Shown: positions 14,773 through 24,560, numbered from the stretch's first letter. The stretch: 64,000 bases of DNA from UBA1756 sp045222555 (GCA_045222555.1 JBGUYY010000091.1:1-64000), one strand, 5' to 3'. Translations and numbers: made by a program. The notes: a model not told the origin generated them from the letters alone.

Positions 14773-17067
14773 CTACTTCCCGAACGGCAAGGTCAACTGC
14801 GCCCCCACCTCGAGGTGCGGACTGTCAACGTCTTCAAAGGGCGGATTGAGCAGCCTGCTGATGCGATATTGGAAGTAAACCGACACGATGTCGTAGCCCA
14901 AGCGCGCCCGCACGCCCCACTGTAGTCGCTTGACATCATCGGTGCTCAATCGGAGCAGTGTGTCTCGATTTCGGCTGGCGAGGAATTGTCGGGCAGAGAA
15001 AACGATGCCTCCATAGATGCCAGTATCGAGGAAAATACCGTATCCGAACAGCCCGCCCGCTGCCAAACGGAACCGCTGGTAGATTTCTAACGACAGAGTT
15101 CCCATCGACAATGTGACGCGTTTCCACCATGTGTATTCGGTCAACGAGGAATAGGGATCTAACCCCACAGGCCTGTTCAATCGGTACCAGGTGCCGCCTA
15201 ACTCCAAGTTGCCGCCCAGGCTGTACCACTTGCAGAAGTTGTGCTTGTAGCGGATGCCCACCACAAAACTCACCGAGGAACCGCCTTTCACTATGTTTCC
15301 CATATTGGTGCTAATTCTTCCACCTGTAGGCACTGGAAAGCCCAACGAAAAATAGGGCGCGAAGTTGTAACGGGCATTCACCCCGCGCGTTTCGGGGCGA
15401 TCGCTTTCGGCGGTGTGACTTTCAGCAATGCGCCAAAGAATGCGCCGGTTGTACAGCTCCTTCGGGACAGTTTCAAGGGTGTCTTGATCTGAATGATATT
15501 CAATGGTATATCCGTCATAATGGGCGCGCAACACCCAGCCGTCGATGGTTTTATATTGGGATTTTGGAATTCTGATGATGTTCTCCCGCTCCTTGATGAG
15601 AATAGTTTTGTACACCACGATGCGGCCGTCGGCTTGGGCAATATGGTAGAGGAGTTGTCCGGTGCGGATGCACTCGTCAGGTACTACGATGAAGATGGCG
15701 GAGTCGTTCTCGTAGAGTTGTAGGGTGGATTTTTCCAATGCCTTTTGGGGATTGACGAAGTAGTCGGCTTGCGGCACGCCGTAGCCATATTGGTAGTCGT
15801 AGTAGGGATAGAGGCTTCCTGACTTTTCAATTTCTGCCAATAGCTGCTGGCAGCTCCATTCGCGGTGGTTTTGCCACGCGCAGGCAGCGAATCCTGCCGT
15901 GAGGGGACTGGCGAAGGAGGTGCCGGAAGCCTTGGTGTAGAGTTGTGAACGCGAGGGATTAGCCACCTCTACGCGGGTGGCCATGGCACTCACGTTGGGC
16001 TTGATCCGCCCGTCGGCGGTTGGCCCCAGCGAGGTGAAGGAGGAGGGGTTGCCGTCGCGGTCGATGCCGCCCACGGCTAGCACATCCTCTGCATCAGCAG
16101 GGGTGATGATGGTGCGCCAGCTGCGGTCGTCGCCCTCGTTACCCATCGAGTTGCACACGAGAATTCCCTTCGCGGCGGCCATCTGCGCGGCCTTCGCCAC
16201 CAGCGAGGTGCCGTTCATCTCGTCAGGGTTGTAGCGGTCTTTGCCGTACCCCAACGAGCTGTTGATGATGTTGGCCCCGTTGCGGTCGGCCCACTCCATG
16301 CCCATCTGCCACCACACCTCCTCAACGCGGTTCTCGAGGCCGGTCTCGGTGCGCGCCAGCAGGAACTCGGCGCCAGTGGCCAACCCTAACGGCCGCCCGT
16401 GCTCGTCGATACCCGCAATGCAGCTCAGCACCATCGTGCCATGCGAGTCCCAGCCATACACGTTCTCCTTCTTCAGCGGGAAGTTGTAGGTGGCCACAAT
16501 GCGATGTTCATCGCGCAGGTGTTGGAATGCCGGATGCGTGTCGGCCATCTTGAAGCCGCCGTCCAAAACAGCGATACGGAGACCTTTGCCGTCAATACTC
16601 TGCTCGGTAAAAGCCTCTCCTTTCATCAGATAGAGCTGTTCTGTGAGCTGGGTAGGGGTGGAGGTGTTGTTATTGGCAATATCGGTTTCCATTGTGGCGG
16701 GCAAGAAATCGCCGTCAATACGCTGTGCATTTTTTACAAAAGGCAACGCAAGAATATCTTCTATTTGGAAAGTTTTGATTGCCAACGCATTGAACCATCT
16801 GCTTTCGCCTATCACCTCTTCCGAAAGAGCGGCAGTTTGGCTCTTGTACTGTGCGTTGAGCGGGAAGTCGGTGGAGTCGCAGAGCGGAAGTCCCTGCTGC
16901 AGGCGGCGTTCGATGGCTTTGGGATGAAAGTACGTGGCGGGGTCGAAAGAGGTCTCCTTCTTATCCTTGAAAAATACCCAATAGCACTCTTGTGCAGAGA
17001 CGGAGGGTGTATGAAGAATAAGTGTTAAGAGGGAAGAGAAAAGGACAAGAAGGCGGAAGTGTCTCAT
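14773..17067 (-). CDS. S8 (subtilisin-like) serine peptidase with C-terminal barrel-like domain
   Basis: Exported protease of 764 residues with a signal peptide ending VSAQE. The S8 catalytic triad is present: Asp169 in IAVLDGGF, His209 in DSHGTMV, Ser384 in SGTSFASP, with oxyanion Asn310 in NSMGNEGD. An N-terminal propeptide-like region (about 27-125) precedes it. From about residue 560 the sequence turns into alternating amphipathic strands rich in Tyr/Gly (YFSLGFPVPTGG, YSLGGNLELGGTWYRL, FRLAAGGLFGYGIFLDTGIY) and ends LEVGAQLTLPFGK, which looks like an outer-membrane barrel rather than a T9SS sorting domain. It overlaps the preceding TPR gene by 4 bases (ATGA), so the two are coupled. Confidence 0.88.
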   Translation of the reverse strand: MRHFRLLVLFSSLLTLILHTPSVSAQECYWVFFKDKKETSFDPATYFHPKAIERRLQQGLPLCDSTDFPLNAQYKSQTAALSEEVIGESRWFNALAIKTFQIEDILALPFVKNAQRIDGDFLPATMETDIANNNTSTPTQLTEQLYLMKGEAFTEQSIDGKGLRIAVLDGGFKMADTHPAFQHLRDEHRIVATYNFPLKKENVYGWDSHGTMVLSCIAGIDEHGRPLGLATGAEFLLARTETGLENRVEEVWWQMGMEWADRNGANIINSSLGYGKDRYNPDEMNGTSLVAKAAQMAAAKGILVCNSMGNEGDDRSWRTIITPADAEDVLAVGGIDRDGNPSSFTSLGPTADGRIKPNVSAMATRVEVANPSRSQLYTKASGTSFASPLTAGFAACAWQNHREWSCQQLLAEIEKSGSLYPYYDYQYGYGVPQADYFVNPQKALEKSTLQLYENDSAIFIVVPDECIRTGQLLYHIAQADGRIVVYKTILIKERENIIRIPKSQYKTIDGWVLRAHYDGYTIEYHSDQDTLETVPKELYNRRILWRIAESHTAESDRPETRGVNARYNFAPYFSLGFPVPTGGRISTNMGNIVKGGSSVSFVVGIRYKHNFCKWYSLGGNLELGGTWYRLNRPVGLDPYSSLTEYTWWKRVTLSMGTLSLEIYQRFRLAAGGLFGYGIFLDTGIYGGIVFSARQFLASRNRDTLLRLSTDDVKRLQWGVRARLGYDIVSVYFQYRISRLLNPPFEDVDSPHLEVGAQLTLPFGK

Positions 17068-18074
17068 TTCTTGATTTTTGAACGGATGTTGATGATGTAA
17101 TCGGCAACTTCCTCAATGGTTTCTTCACTTTGGAACAAGGCCATGGAGGGGTCGCGGGGGAGGAAGTATTCGTAGAAGAGATATACGTCAACAGCGTGAT
17201 TGTCAAGCGCGATTTTGAACATCCGCATGGCAGGACTGTTCTTGAGCTGTTTTTTGTTGTAGGTGAGATAGGTGTTGACAATGGCCTCTTTTATCCGCAG
17301 GAAAGCGCTCCCGCCCATGTTCGCCGCGTAGCCGGGTTCATATTCCCAAACGGCATTCACCAAAGCATAGGCGAACCAGTCTTCATCGTACTCAATCACT
17401 ACGATATCTTTTTCCTTTTCTTCGTTGTATTCGGTGGAGATGTGGCACTTCGGGTCAAGGTACCAGTCCACGTAGGCCACCTTGTTGGATTTGAAAATGC
17501 CGTTGAGCATGATATTCAGGTTCTGGTTGTTGCGGTTCAGCACCTTGGCGATGGCAATTTCTTTGAGCGCCCGTTTGGGCTCGCCCGTGTACATACAGGC
17601 GTGGGCCAAACCCCAGTGTGCGAGGTAGTCAACATAGTTGGCTTTTACAGCCTTCTCATACCATTGTTCAGCTTGGAAGTATTCTTTTTCATGAAAATAG
17701 GTGTCGCCAATATACACGATGACGTTGTACAGGTTGGGATCGATTTCCAGCGCTTTCAGATAATAGTCGCGAGCACCTGAAAAGTCGTAGTCGCCGAAAA
17801 GCTCTTCCGCTTTGTCGTACATCTCCTTCGCTTTTCCTTCCATCACATACTCCTTGATGTCGTAAGAGGAGTCCTGTTGGACACGGAAAAGGGTGTGGGG
17901 GAGCACTTTGTTGGAAAAATCGGTGGCGAGGAAATGCCCGGATTTAAGTGTATAGCTGACCGGTGAGTCGGTCATGATCTGCACGATTTGTGACGGGGAG
18001 TGGATGTCGCGCGACTGGGCGGAAAGGCATAAAGTGGTTGCCAGACAGAGGATAAAAAGTGCTGTTTTTTTCAT
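17064..18074 (-). CDS. Exported TPR protein
   Basis: Exported protein of 336 residues with signal peptide MKKTALFILCLATTLCLSAQ. Residues of about 78-190 hold three tetratricopeptide repeats (YDKAEELFGDYDFSGARDYY, IVYIGDTYFHEKEYFQAEQW, YLAHWGLAHACMYTGEPKRA). The remainder has no recognised domain. It is the first gene of a two-gene unit with the S8 peptidase, whose ATG overlaps its stop by 4 bases; a periplasmic partner or scaffold for that protease is a reasonable inference. Confidence 0.8.
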   Translation of the reverse strand: MKKTALFILCLATTLCLSAQSRDIHSPSQIVQIMTDSPVSYTLKSGHFLATDFSNKVLPHTLFRVQQDSSYDIKEYVMEGKAKEMYDKAEELFGDYDFSGARDYYLKALEIDPNLYNVIVYIGDTYFHEKEYFQAEQWYEKAVKANYVDYLAHWGLAHACMYTGEPKRALKEIAIAKVLNRNNQNLNIMLNGIFKSNKVAYVDWYLDPKCHISTEYNEEKEKDIVVIEYDEDWFAYALVNAVWEYEPGYAANMGGSAFLRIKEAIVNTYLTYNKKQLKNSPAMRMFKIALDNHAVDVYLFYEYFLPRDPSMALFQSEETIEEVADYIINIRSKIKK

Positions 18075-18102
18075 GATGTAAAAGGATTAAAATTTAACAG
18101 GG

Positions 18103-18110
18103 CAAAAATA
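18103..18110 (-). promoter_or_regulatory. TAnnTTTG promoter of TPR-S8 peptidase unit
   Basis: TATTTTTG on the minus strand, 29 bases before the ATG at 18074. Confidence 0.6.
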
Positions 18111-18154
18111 CATTTTTTTTCGATTTATAAAAGAAGAATATCTGATTTTTTATG

Positions 18155-18162
18155 TAACTTTG
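18155..18162 (+). promoter_or_regulatory. TAnnTTTG promoter of uridine phosphorylase gene
   Basis: TAACTTTG, 64 bases before the ATG at 18226, divergent from the promoter at 18103-18110. Confidence 0.6.
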
Positions 18163-18225
18163 CCGTTGATTGTGGGATTTTGTGGAGGAATTATTAATTA
18201 ATTGTATATCAATAATTTATAAGAT

Positions 18226-19089
18226 ATGAAAATTCCAGCTTCTGAATTACCGCTGACTCCTGACGGCAGAATCTACCATTTGGGCATCTTTCCTGAAGAT
18301 TTGGCCGACTATATTATTGTGGTGGGCGACCCGGGACGTGTGCCAGATGTGTCGAAGTATTTCGACACGGTGGACTTCACCCATGTGAACCGCGAATTGG
18401 TGGTGCACACGGGCACTCTGCGCGGACAGCGCATCACTGCCCTCTCCACAGGCATGGGCACTGATAACATCGACATTGTGATGACCGAACTGGATGCCTT
18501 GGCCAATATCGACCTGAAGGCGATGGAGGTGAAACCCGAGCACCGCACGCTCAACATTGTGCGTATCGGCACCTGCGGCGCCTTGCAGAAAGAGATTGAT
18601 GTCCACTCATTTATCGCTGCTGAGTACGGCTTCGGCCTGGACGGTCTCATGCACTTTTACCAACATGGTGAAGGCTTTGACAATGAGATTGTTAAGGCGT
18701 TCGTGGCGCATACCGGCTGGAACGAAAAGCTTCCCTATCCTTACTGTGCCCAAGGCAGTCCCGAGCTGTTCAATCGCATCGCTTTCGACATGGTGAAAGG
18801 CGTGACCGCCAGCGCCCCTGGCTTCTTCGGACCGCAAGGCCGTGCCGTGCGCGCACAGCTCCAATATCCGGATCTCAACTCCAAAATCGACTCCTTCCGC
18901 TTCGGCGACCGCAAGATTACCAACCTCGAGATGGAGACCTCCGCGCTCTACGGCTTCGGACAAATCATGGGTCACAACGTGCTCACCATCTGCCTCGCTA
19001 TCGCCAACCGCATTACCCACGACTTCTCCAAAGACTATCATCCCCACATGGAAAAACTCATCCAAACCGTTCTCAATCGTATTTTCTAA
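18226..19089 (+). CDS. udp: Uridine phosphorylase-like nucleoside phosphorylase
   Basis: Cytoplasmic enzyme of 287 residues of the PNP/UDP phosphorylase family, which splits nucleosides with phosphate to give ribose 1-phosphate in pyrimidine salvage. Landmarks are YIIVVGDPGRVPDVSKYF (phosphate-binding GDPxR), ALSTGMGTDNIDIVMTEL, LNIVRIGTCGALQ, and NLEMETSALYGFGQIMGH with the ribose-binding E-M-E. The N-terminal LPLTPDGRIYHLG is seen in the longer Bacteroidota members. It is followed closely by a lipoprotein gene and the BatA-like gene on the same strand. Confidence 0.88.
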   Translation: MKIPASELPLTPDGRIYHLGIFPEDLADYIIVVGDPGRVPDVSKYFDTVDFTHVNRELVVHTGTLRGQRITALSTGMGTDNIDIVMTELDALANIDLKAMEVKPEHRTLNIVRIGTCGALQKEIDVHSFIAAEYGFGLDGLMHFYQHGEGFDNEIVKAFVAHTGWNEKLPYPYCAQGSPELFNRIAFDMVKGVTASAPGFFGPQGRAVRAQLQYPDLNSKIDSFRFGDRKITNLEMETSALYGFGQIMGHNVLTICLAIANRITHDFSKDYHPHMEKLIQTVLNRIF

Positions 19090-19100
19090 CCTTAACCATT

Positions 19101-19658
19101 ATGAAAAGAAATACCCTCCTCTTCGCAATACTCTTCATCGCAGCAGCGGTGCTGTCAACCAGCTGCAAGCGCAAAGTGGAAGAACCAGAGAAAGCTCCCG
19201 AAAAGATAGTTTCTCTTGACCTCTCCGATAGCACGGCTTTCCACGAGCTGGTGCACTTCTACATTACGAACGACATCATTCCGAAGGAGGCCGTATTGTG
19301 CGACCACGAGAGCAAGGGCGGCATGCATACTTTCGAATGTCTTGCCGAAGACCTTGAACTGTGCGCTCCCGACTACCTGCAGGACTCGCTGCATGGCACC
19401 TTCTTCCAAGAGATTGTCTATCACCCGGGTTCCTCTGGAGATAACAACATCTATATTTGTAAAAAAGACGAGGAGGGCTTCCACCTTCTCAAATCCATCA
19501 TCGGCACCACCAACCCTGACCTCGGTCCGCAAGACGAAATCATCAACGGATACAAAGTGCTCTACTTCCAGACCGAAGATAGTGCCTTCAAACTCTATTA
19601 CGACGGCAATGATTTTGTCACTGAGCCTGTCACCAACCCAACTTTAGCCATCAACTAA
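19101..19658 (+). CDS. Hypothetical lipoprotein
   Basis: Lipoprotein of 185 residues with signal peptide and lipobox LSTSC (Cys22). The mature protein starts KRKVEEPEKAPEKIV and has no recognised domain. It begins 11 bases after udp and ends 5 bases before the BatA-like gene, so all three are probably co-transcribed; no functional connection is evident. Confidence 0.75.
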   Translation: MKRNTLLFAILFIAAAVLSTSCKRKVEEPEKAPEKIVSLDLSDSTAFHELVHFYITNDIIPKEAVLCDHESKGGMHTFECLAEDLELCAPDYLQDSLHGTFFQEIVYHPGSSGDNNIYICKKDEEGFHLLKSIIGTTNPDLGPQDEIINGYKVLYFQTEDSAFKLYYDGNDFVTEPVTNPTLAIN

Positions 19659-19663
19659 CCGTT

Positions 19664-21721
19664 ATGCAGTTCACGCAACCGCTATTTCTCATCGGCTACG
19701 CCGCCATCCTGATCCCCATCCTCATCCACCTTTTTAATTTCAGAAGGTACAAGACCTACTATTTCTCTAATGTGAAGATGTTGCAGGATGTGGCGCAGAA
19801 AACCAAACGCGAGTCGCGGGTGAAGCACCTCATCGTGCTGCTGCTGCGCTGTCTCGCCATCATCGCCCTTGTAACGGCTTTCGCCCGTCCCTATTTCCCC
19901 AACCACAATGCCGATCAGAAAAGCGGCAACCTTGTCACCATCTACGTCGATAACTCCTTCTCCATGGAGGGCAACACCCCCGAAGGAACCCTCTTCTACG
20001 ACGGTATCGAGAACGCCCGGCAGATTGTCAGCCACTTCGACTATGCTGACCAGTTCATCCTCTACAACAACGATTTCACCTCGCGTCAGCGCATGAAACT
20101 CACCAAAGAGGAGGCCTTGCAGGAACTCAACAACTGGAACATCTCTCCCAACAGCCGCACCTGGAAAGAACTCCTTCCTTTTGAGAAAAGTGCCTGCACA
20201 GAGAGTGCTGATAAAAATATCTTCCATTATTATATTTCTGATTTTCAAAAGAATAACTTTAATTTTAATGAATTTTCGACGGCTGCAGGCAGTGCCTCCT
20301 ACCTCATCCACAAGCCGGCGAAGAGTGTCAGCAACGTGTCGATCGACAGCTGCTGGTTCCTGTCGCCGGTGTTCCGCGCCGGTCAGCAGGTAACGCTTAC
20401 GGTTCGTTTGCGCAACTGCGGCGAGGGCGAGGTCATCAAGCTGCCCATGAAGCTGCATGTGAATGGCGAACAGAAGGCCATGGCGGCAGTGGACATTGCA
20501 GCGGGCGGCACCGCCGAGTACCAGCTCAACTATACCCTGTCGGACGATGCCGTGCAGTGCGGCACCCTCTCCATCGACGATGCGCCCATCACCTTCGACA
20601 ACAACCTCTACTTCACCTACCGCGTGTCCGACAACACCCGCATCACTGTTATCGACGAGAAAGAACAGAACCGCTATGTGAACGCCCTCTACGGCAAAGA
20701 CTCCATCTTCGAATACAGCGCCATGCCCGCCAGCCGCATCAACTACAGTGCCTTCTCTGGCAGCGCGGTGGTAGTGCTCGACGAGGTGAAATCGATTTCG
20801 TCGGGGTTGGCCGACGAGCTGTCGAAGTACCTGAACAGCGGCGGCACCGTATTGGTGCTTCCCGCGGAGGAGATGGAGGCCGCCTCATGGAACAGTTTCC
20901 TGTCGGGTATCGGGGCCAGCCAGTACGGTAGCCTCGTGCAGCAGGAGCTGAAGGTGGGCAGCATCAACTACGAAAGCATCTACTTCAAAGGCAGTCTCGA
21001 CCAGAGCGATGAGCGCATCGACATGCCCACCTCCACGCAGCATTTCACCTTCAGCGACTTCCACACCGACGAGACGGTGATGTCCTTGGAGAACCAAGCT
21101 CCGCTGCTGACCGTGAACAAGGTGGGCAACGGCCGCATCATCCTGTCGGCAGTGGCCATGAACGACCGCTTCGGCAATGTTCACAAGCACGCGCTCTTCT
21201 TTATCCCGCTGCACAACATCGGCATCCGCACGCTGATGCAGCAGAAACTGTACAATACCATTGGCCGTGACCACTCGCAGAGCGTGGCCAAGCAGGTGGA
21301 AAGTTCCGAAAATGTGCTGTCGCTGAAGTCTCAGAAGGGCGGTCAGGAAATCATTCCCGAACAGAAAAACCTCGGCGGCGAAACCATGCTCTTCTTCAAC
21401 GACCAGCTGTCGGAGGCGGGCATCTACGATGTGCTGCACGATGGCGCGAAGCAGGATGCGGTTGCCTTCAACTACGACAGGAAGGAGTCGCACCTTACCT
21501 ATCATACCGATAAAGAGTTGCGCGATGCGGTAGCCGCCCAGCCCAAGGAGAGCCATGTGCAACTCATCACCGGTGACTCGCAGGACATCAGCGGTCAGAT
21601 TGTGGAAACCATACATGGCAAGCCGTTGTGGTTCTACTTTATCCTTATTGCCTTGGGGTGCCTGCTGGCGGAGGTGGCTATCCTCAGGTTGTGGAGGCAC
21701 CGCGAAAAAACTCAAGTTTGA
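19664..21721 (+). CDS. BatA-type membrane protein with VWA-like domain
   Basis: Inner-membrane protein of 685 residues. The N-terminus (residues 1-80) is the BatA/TIGR02226 double-helix domain: QPLFLIGYAAILIPILIHLF, NFRRYKTYYFSNVKML, then HLIVLLLRCLAIIALVTAFA. Residues of about 90-220 are VWA-like with the MIDAS-type motif DNSFSM (D-x-S-x-S). A long periplasmic beta region follows, and a final helix (PLWFYFILIALGCLLAEVAI) anchors the C-terminus. This is the usual architecture of the Bacteroidota BatA-like proteins of unknown role near aerotolerance-type operons. Confidence 0.85.
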   Translation: MQFTQPLFLIGYAAILIPILIHLFNFRRYKTYYFSNVKMLQDVAQKTKRESRVKHLIVLLLRCLAIIALVTAFARPYFPNHNADQKSGNLVTIYVDNSFSMEGNTPEGTLFYDGIENARQIVSHFDYADQFILYNNDFTSRQRMKLTKEEALQELNNWNISPNSRTWKELLPFEKSACTESADKNIFHYYISDFQKNNFNFNEFSTAAGSASYLIHKPAKSVSNVSIDSCWFLSPVFRAGQQVTLTVRLRNCGEGEVIKLPMKLHVNGEQKAMAAVDIAAGGTAEYQLNYTLSDDAVQCGTLSIDDAPITFDNNLYFTYRVSDNTRITVIDEKEQNRYVNALYGKDSIFEYSAMPASRINYSAFSGSAVVVLDEVKSISSGLADELSKYLNSGGTVLVLPAEEMEAASWNSFLSGIGASQYGSLVQQELKVGSINYESIYFKGSLDQSDERIDMPTSTQHFTFSDFHTDETVMSLENQAPLLTVNKVGNGRIILSAVAMNDRFGNVHKHALFFIPLHNIGIRTLMQQKLYNTIGRDHSQSVAKQVESSENVLSLKSQKGGQEIIPEQKNLGGETMLFFNDQLSEAGIYDVLHDGAKQDAVAFNYDRKESHLTYHTDKELRDAVAAQPKESHVQLITGDSQDISGQIVETIHGKPLWFYFILIALGCLLAEVAILRLWRHREKTQV

Positions 21722-21743
21722 AATCACTTTAAAATAATATAGT

Positions 21744-23201
21744 ATGAAAATGACAGATTTAGAACCCAAAGCGATTTTTCATTATTTCAATGAAATCTGC
21801 AAAGTGCCCCGTCCCTCCAAGAAAGAGGAGAAGATGACGGAATGGCTGCTGAAAACCGGCAAGGAGCTTGGCTTGGAAAGTAAACGCGACAAAGCTGGCA
21901 ACGTGCTGATTTCCAAACCCGCCACCAAGGGCAAAGAGAATGTCACCCCCGTGATTTTCCAAGCCCACATGGATATGGTGTGCGAAAAGAACAATGACAC
22001 GAAGTTCGACTTCGAGAAAGATGCCATTCAGGCCTATGTCGATGGCGAATGGCTGAAGGCTAAAGGTACCACCCTCGGCGCTGACGATGGTATCGGTATC
22101 GCCATTGCCCTCGCATTCCTCGCAGACAAGAAAATCAAACACGGTCCCATCGAATGCCTCTTTACCGTGGATGAAGAGACCGGCCTCACCGGCGCTTTCG
22201 CCCTGAAACCGGGCTTCATGACCGGCAAGATTCTCCTCAACCTCGACTCTGAGGACTGGGGCGAGATCTTCATCGGCTGTGCTGGTGGTAAGGACACCGT
22301 GGCCACTTACGAGTGCGAGTATGAAGACCAGATTCCCGAAGACTCTGTCGCTTATAAAGTGACTGTTGGTGGTCTGCTGGGCGGCCATTCCGGTGACGAC
22401 ATCAACAAGAACCGCGGTAATGCGGTGAAGCTGCTCAACCGCATTTTGTGGAATGCCTATCAGGAATACGATGCCCGTATCGCCGACATCAACGCTGGCA
22501 ACCTGCGCAACGCCATCGCCCGCGAAGGCTGGGCCATCGTCACGATGCCGAAGGGCAAAGCTGCCGCTTTTCGCAAGTATGTCGCCAAGGCCGATGCTGA
22601 CTTCAAGAACGAGTTCCATACCAGCGACCCTGGCGTGTATGCCGAGTGCAAGAAGATGACCAAGTTGCCGGAACGTATCCTCAACGAGATGTTGCAGATC
22701 GACGTGATGAACGCCTTGTATGCCTGTCCTCACGGCGTGCTGGCCATGTCGCAGGACATCCCCGGCTTCGTGGAGACCTCCACGAACCTCGCTTCTGTGA
22801 AGCTGATCGACGACAAGATCGTCATCACCACCAGCCAGCGCAGCTCGGTGGAGAGCCGCAAACAGGATGCTTGCGACCATGTGTCATGCGCCTTCTACGC
22901 CACCGCCGCCGACGATGTGGCGCAGGGTGATGGCTATCCGGGCTGGAATCCCAATCCCAACTCACAGGCTCTCAAATTGTTAGTGAAGGCTTACAAGAAT
23001 ATCTTCCACGAGGATCCTGCCGTCAAGGCCATCCATGCCGGCCTCGAATGCGGTCTCTTCTCCGAAAAATATCCTGAACTCGATATGGTATCCTTCGGAC
23101 CCACTCTGCGCGGCGTTCACTCTCCGGACGAAAAGTTGGAGATTGCCACCGTACAGAAATGCTGGGACCTCATCCTCGAGTTCTTCCGTCTTCTGAAATA
23201 A
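21744..23201 (+). CDS. pepD: Aminoacyl-histidine dipeptidase (M20, PepD)
   Basis: Metallopeptidase of 485 residues, standard PepD length, which hydrolyses Xaa-His and other dipeptides. Metal and catalytic motifs of family M20 are visible: IFQAHMDMVCEK (first zinc His and catalytic Asp), GTTLGADDGIGIAIALAF (bridging Asp), FTVDEETGLTGAF (catalytic and metal Glu), LLNLDSEDWGEIFIGCAGG, GGHSGDDI and a C-terminal HAGLECG with GPTLRGVHSPDE. It lies 22 bases after the BatA-like gene and ends in a strong terminator at 23216-23249. Confidence 0.93.
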   Translation: MKMTDLEPKAIFHYFNEICKVPRPSKKEEKMTEWLLKTGKELGLESKRDKAGNVLISKPATKGKENVTPVIFQAHMDMVCEKNNDTKFDFEKDAIQAYVDGEWLKAKGTTLGADDGIGIAIALAFLADKKIKHGPIECLFTVDEETGLTGAFALKPGFMTGKILLNLDSEDWGEIFIGCAGGKDTVATYECEYEDQIPEDSVAYKVTVGGLLGGHSGDDINKNRGNAVKLLNRILWNAYQEYDARIADINAGNLRNAIAREGWAIVTMPKGKAAAFRKYVAKADADFKNEFHTSDPGVYAECKKMTKLPERILNEMLQIDVMNALYACPHGVLAMSQDIPGFVETSTNLASVKLIDDKIVITTSQRSSVESRKQDACDHVSCAFYATAADDVAQGDGYPGWNPNPNSQALKLLVKAYKNIFHEDPAVKAIHAGLECGLFSEKYPELDMVSFGPTLRGVHSPDEKLEIATVQKCWDLILEFFRLLK

Positions 23202-23215
23202 TCTATTTCTAATCC

Positions 23216-23249
23216 GAGGAGGATTTGCCACAGCAAATCCTCCTCTTTT
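23216..23249 (+). terminator. Rho-independent terminator after pepD
   Basis: A perfect 13-bp stem GAGGAGGATTTGC / GCAAATCCTCCTC with a 4-base loop, followed by TTTT, 14 bases after the pepD stop. Confidence 0.85.
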
Positions 23250-23273
23250 CATCTTTTCATCCATTAATCTTTC

Positions 23274-24422
23274 ATGAAACACACCCTCTTCCTCCTTTTC
23301 CTCCTTCCCTCCCTGCTTTTCGCACAAGTTTATCCCCAAAACAAACCTAATAAGAATCTCAGTGAACTGAGTGTCAGTGAATTGAATGAGCTTTTCGACG
23401 AAGCCAATCTCGCTCACAAGACCAAGGCCGTGCAGGCGCATGCCGATACAATGTGCAAAAAACTCAACGGCACGCTGCTCATCGCGCAGAACGACGTGGT
23501 GTTGGCCCACAAAGCGGCAGGTTACAAGGTGCTGGACAAGAAAGACCAGCCCCTCTCCGAAAATACCTGTTTCGAGCTGGCCTCTGTCTCCAAGGAGTTC
23601 ACCGCCGCCGCCGTACTGCTGCTAGTGCAGGAGGGGAAAGTCAGCCTCAACGACTATCTGGGAAAATATTTTCCTGGTTTGCCCTATTCGGGCATCACGG
23701 TACACAACTTGCTGTGCCATACTTCCGGTCTGCCGGAGTACTTCAACTTCAAGGAGTCGTGGTGGCCGCAGGGACGGCTCACCAAGAACCAGGACGTGGT
23801 GGATGTTCTCATCAAATACCAACCCAAAAGAATCTTTGTCCCGGGAACCAGCTACAAATACACCAACACCAATTACGCCTTGCTGGCACTGATTGTGGAG
23901 CAGGCTTCGGGCAAGAAATTCGAGGATTTTGTCAGAGAGAACATTTTCGAGCCGGCAGGCATGACCTCCTCTTTCTACATCACCGAGCGGGCTTCCAAGA
24001 TTGGCTATAGCATCGCCACGGGTCATAAAGCCGACCGTATTCCGCAGGTTATCAAAGGGTTGGATGGTACTTTCGGCGATAAGGGAATGTACTCCACCAT
24101 CCACGATTTGTTTGCATGGAAGAAAGCCTACTTCACCAACTATACCATTCTCCCCAAGGAGGTGGTGGAGATGGCCACCACGGCACAAAACCAACTCAAA
24201 GGTAGCGGTAAGCCTTCCGAGGACTATGGCTACGGCTGGCATTTGGAGGAAAATCCCTATTATGGTCACATCATCTATCATGGCGGGTTGTGGCATGGCT
24301 TCAACCATGTGCTGCTCTACTATCCTGAAAGAGATATTTTCATGGTTTTCCTTAGCAACTATTGCAATCGTGGGCATCGCGGACATACCGCCAATGTGCT
24401 GCATATCCTTTGTGGAGCATAG
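23274..24422 (+). CDS. Exported serine hydrolase (class C beta-lactamase/PBP4* fold)
   Basis: Exported enzyme of 382 residues with signal peptide MKHTLFLLFLLPSLLFAQ. The beta-lactamase family (Pfam PF00144) motifs are present: S104-V-S-K107 in LASVSKEFTAAAVLLL, Tyr motif YKYTNTNYALL (Y-x-N) and HGGLWHGFNH near the end (H-x-G). Other conserved parts are LLCHTSGLPEYF and GMTSSFYI. Members are D-aminopeptidases, esterases or peptidoglycan-related hydrolases; the substrate is not predictable here. It is a monocistronic gene between the pepD terminator and the TonB gene. Confidence 0.88.
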   Translation: MKHTLFLLFLLPSLLFAQVYPQNKPNKNLSELSVSELNELFDEANLAHKTKAVQAHADTMCKKLNGTLLIAQNDVVLAHKAAGYKVLDKKDQPLSENTCFELASVSKEFTAAAVLLLVQEGKVSLNDYLGKYFPGLPYSGITVHNLLCHTSGLPEYFNFKESWWPQGRLTKNQDVVDVLIKYQPKRIFVPGTSYKYTNTNYALLALIVEQASGKKFEDFVRENIFEPAGMTSSFYITERASKIGYSIATGHKADRIPQVIKGLDGTFGDKGMYSTIHDLFAWKKAYFTNYTILPKEVVEMATTAQNQLKGSGKPSEDYGYGWHLEENPYYGHIIYHGGLWHGFNHVLLYYPERDIFMVFLSNYCNRGHRGHTANVLHILCGA

Positions 24423-24518
24423 TCCTTAACTTCTCTGTTCCTACAACTGTTTTATACCCAATCTTTTAAAAATTGAAAAAATTTTTTCTCAATTGGTTGA
24501 GGGTATGATTTTTTTTTC

Positions 24519-24526
24519 TAATTTTG
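24519..24526 (+). promoter_or_regulatory. TAnnTTTG promoter of TonB gene
   Basis: TAATTTTG, 34 bases before the ATG at 24561. The bases just upstream (24470-24495) form an AT-rich inverted repeat with AATTGA / TCAATT arms. Confidence 0.6.
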
Positions 24527-24560
24527 CACACTTGTAAATAGAATAAAACCGTTTTCAGAT

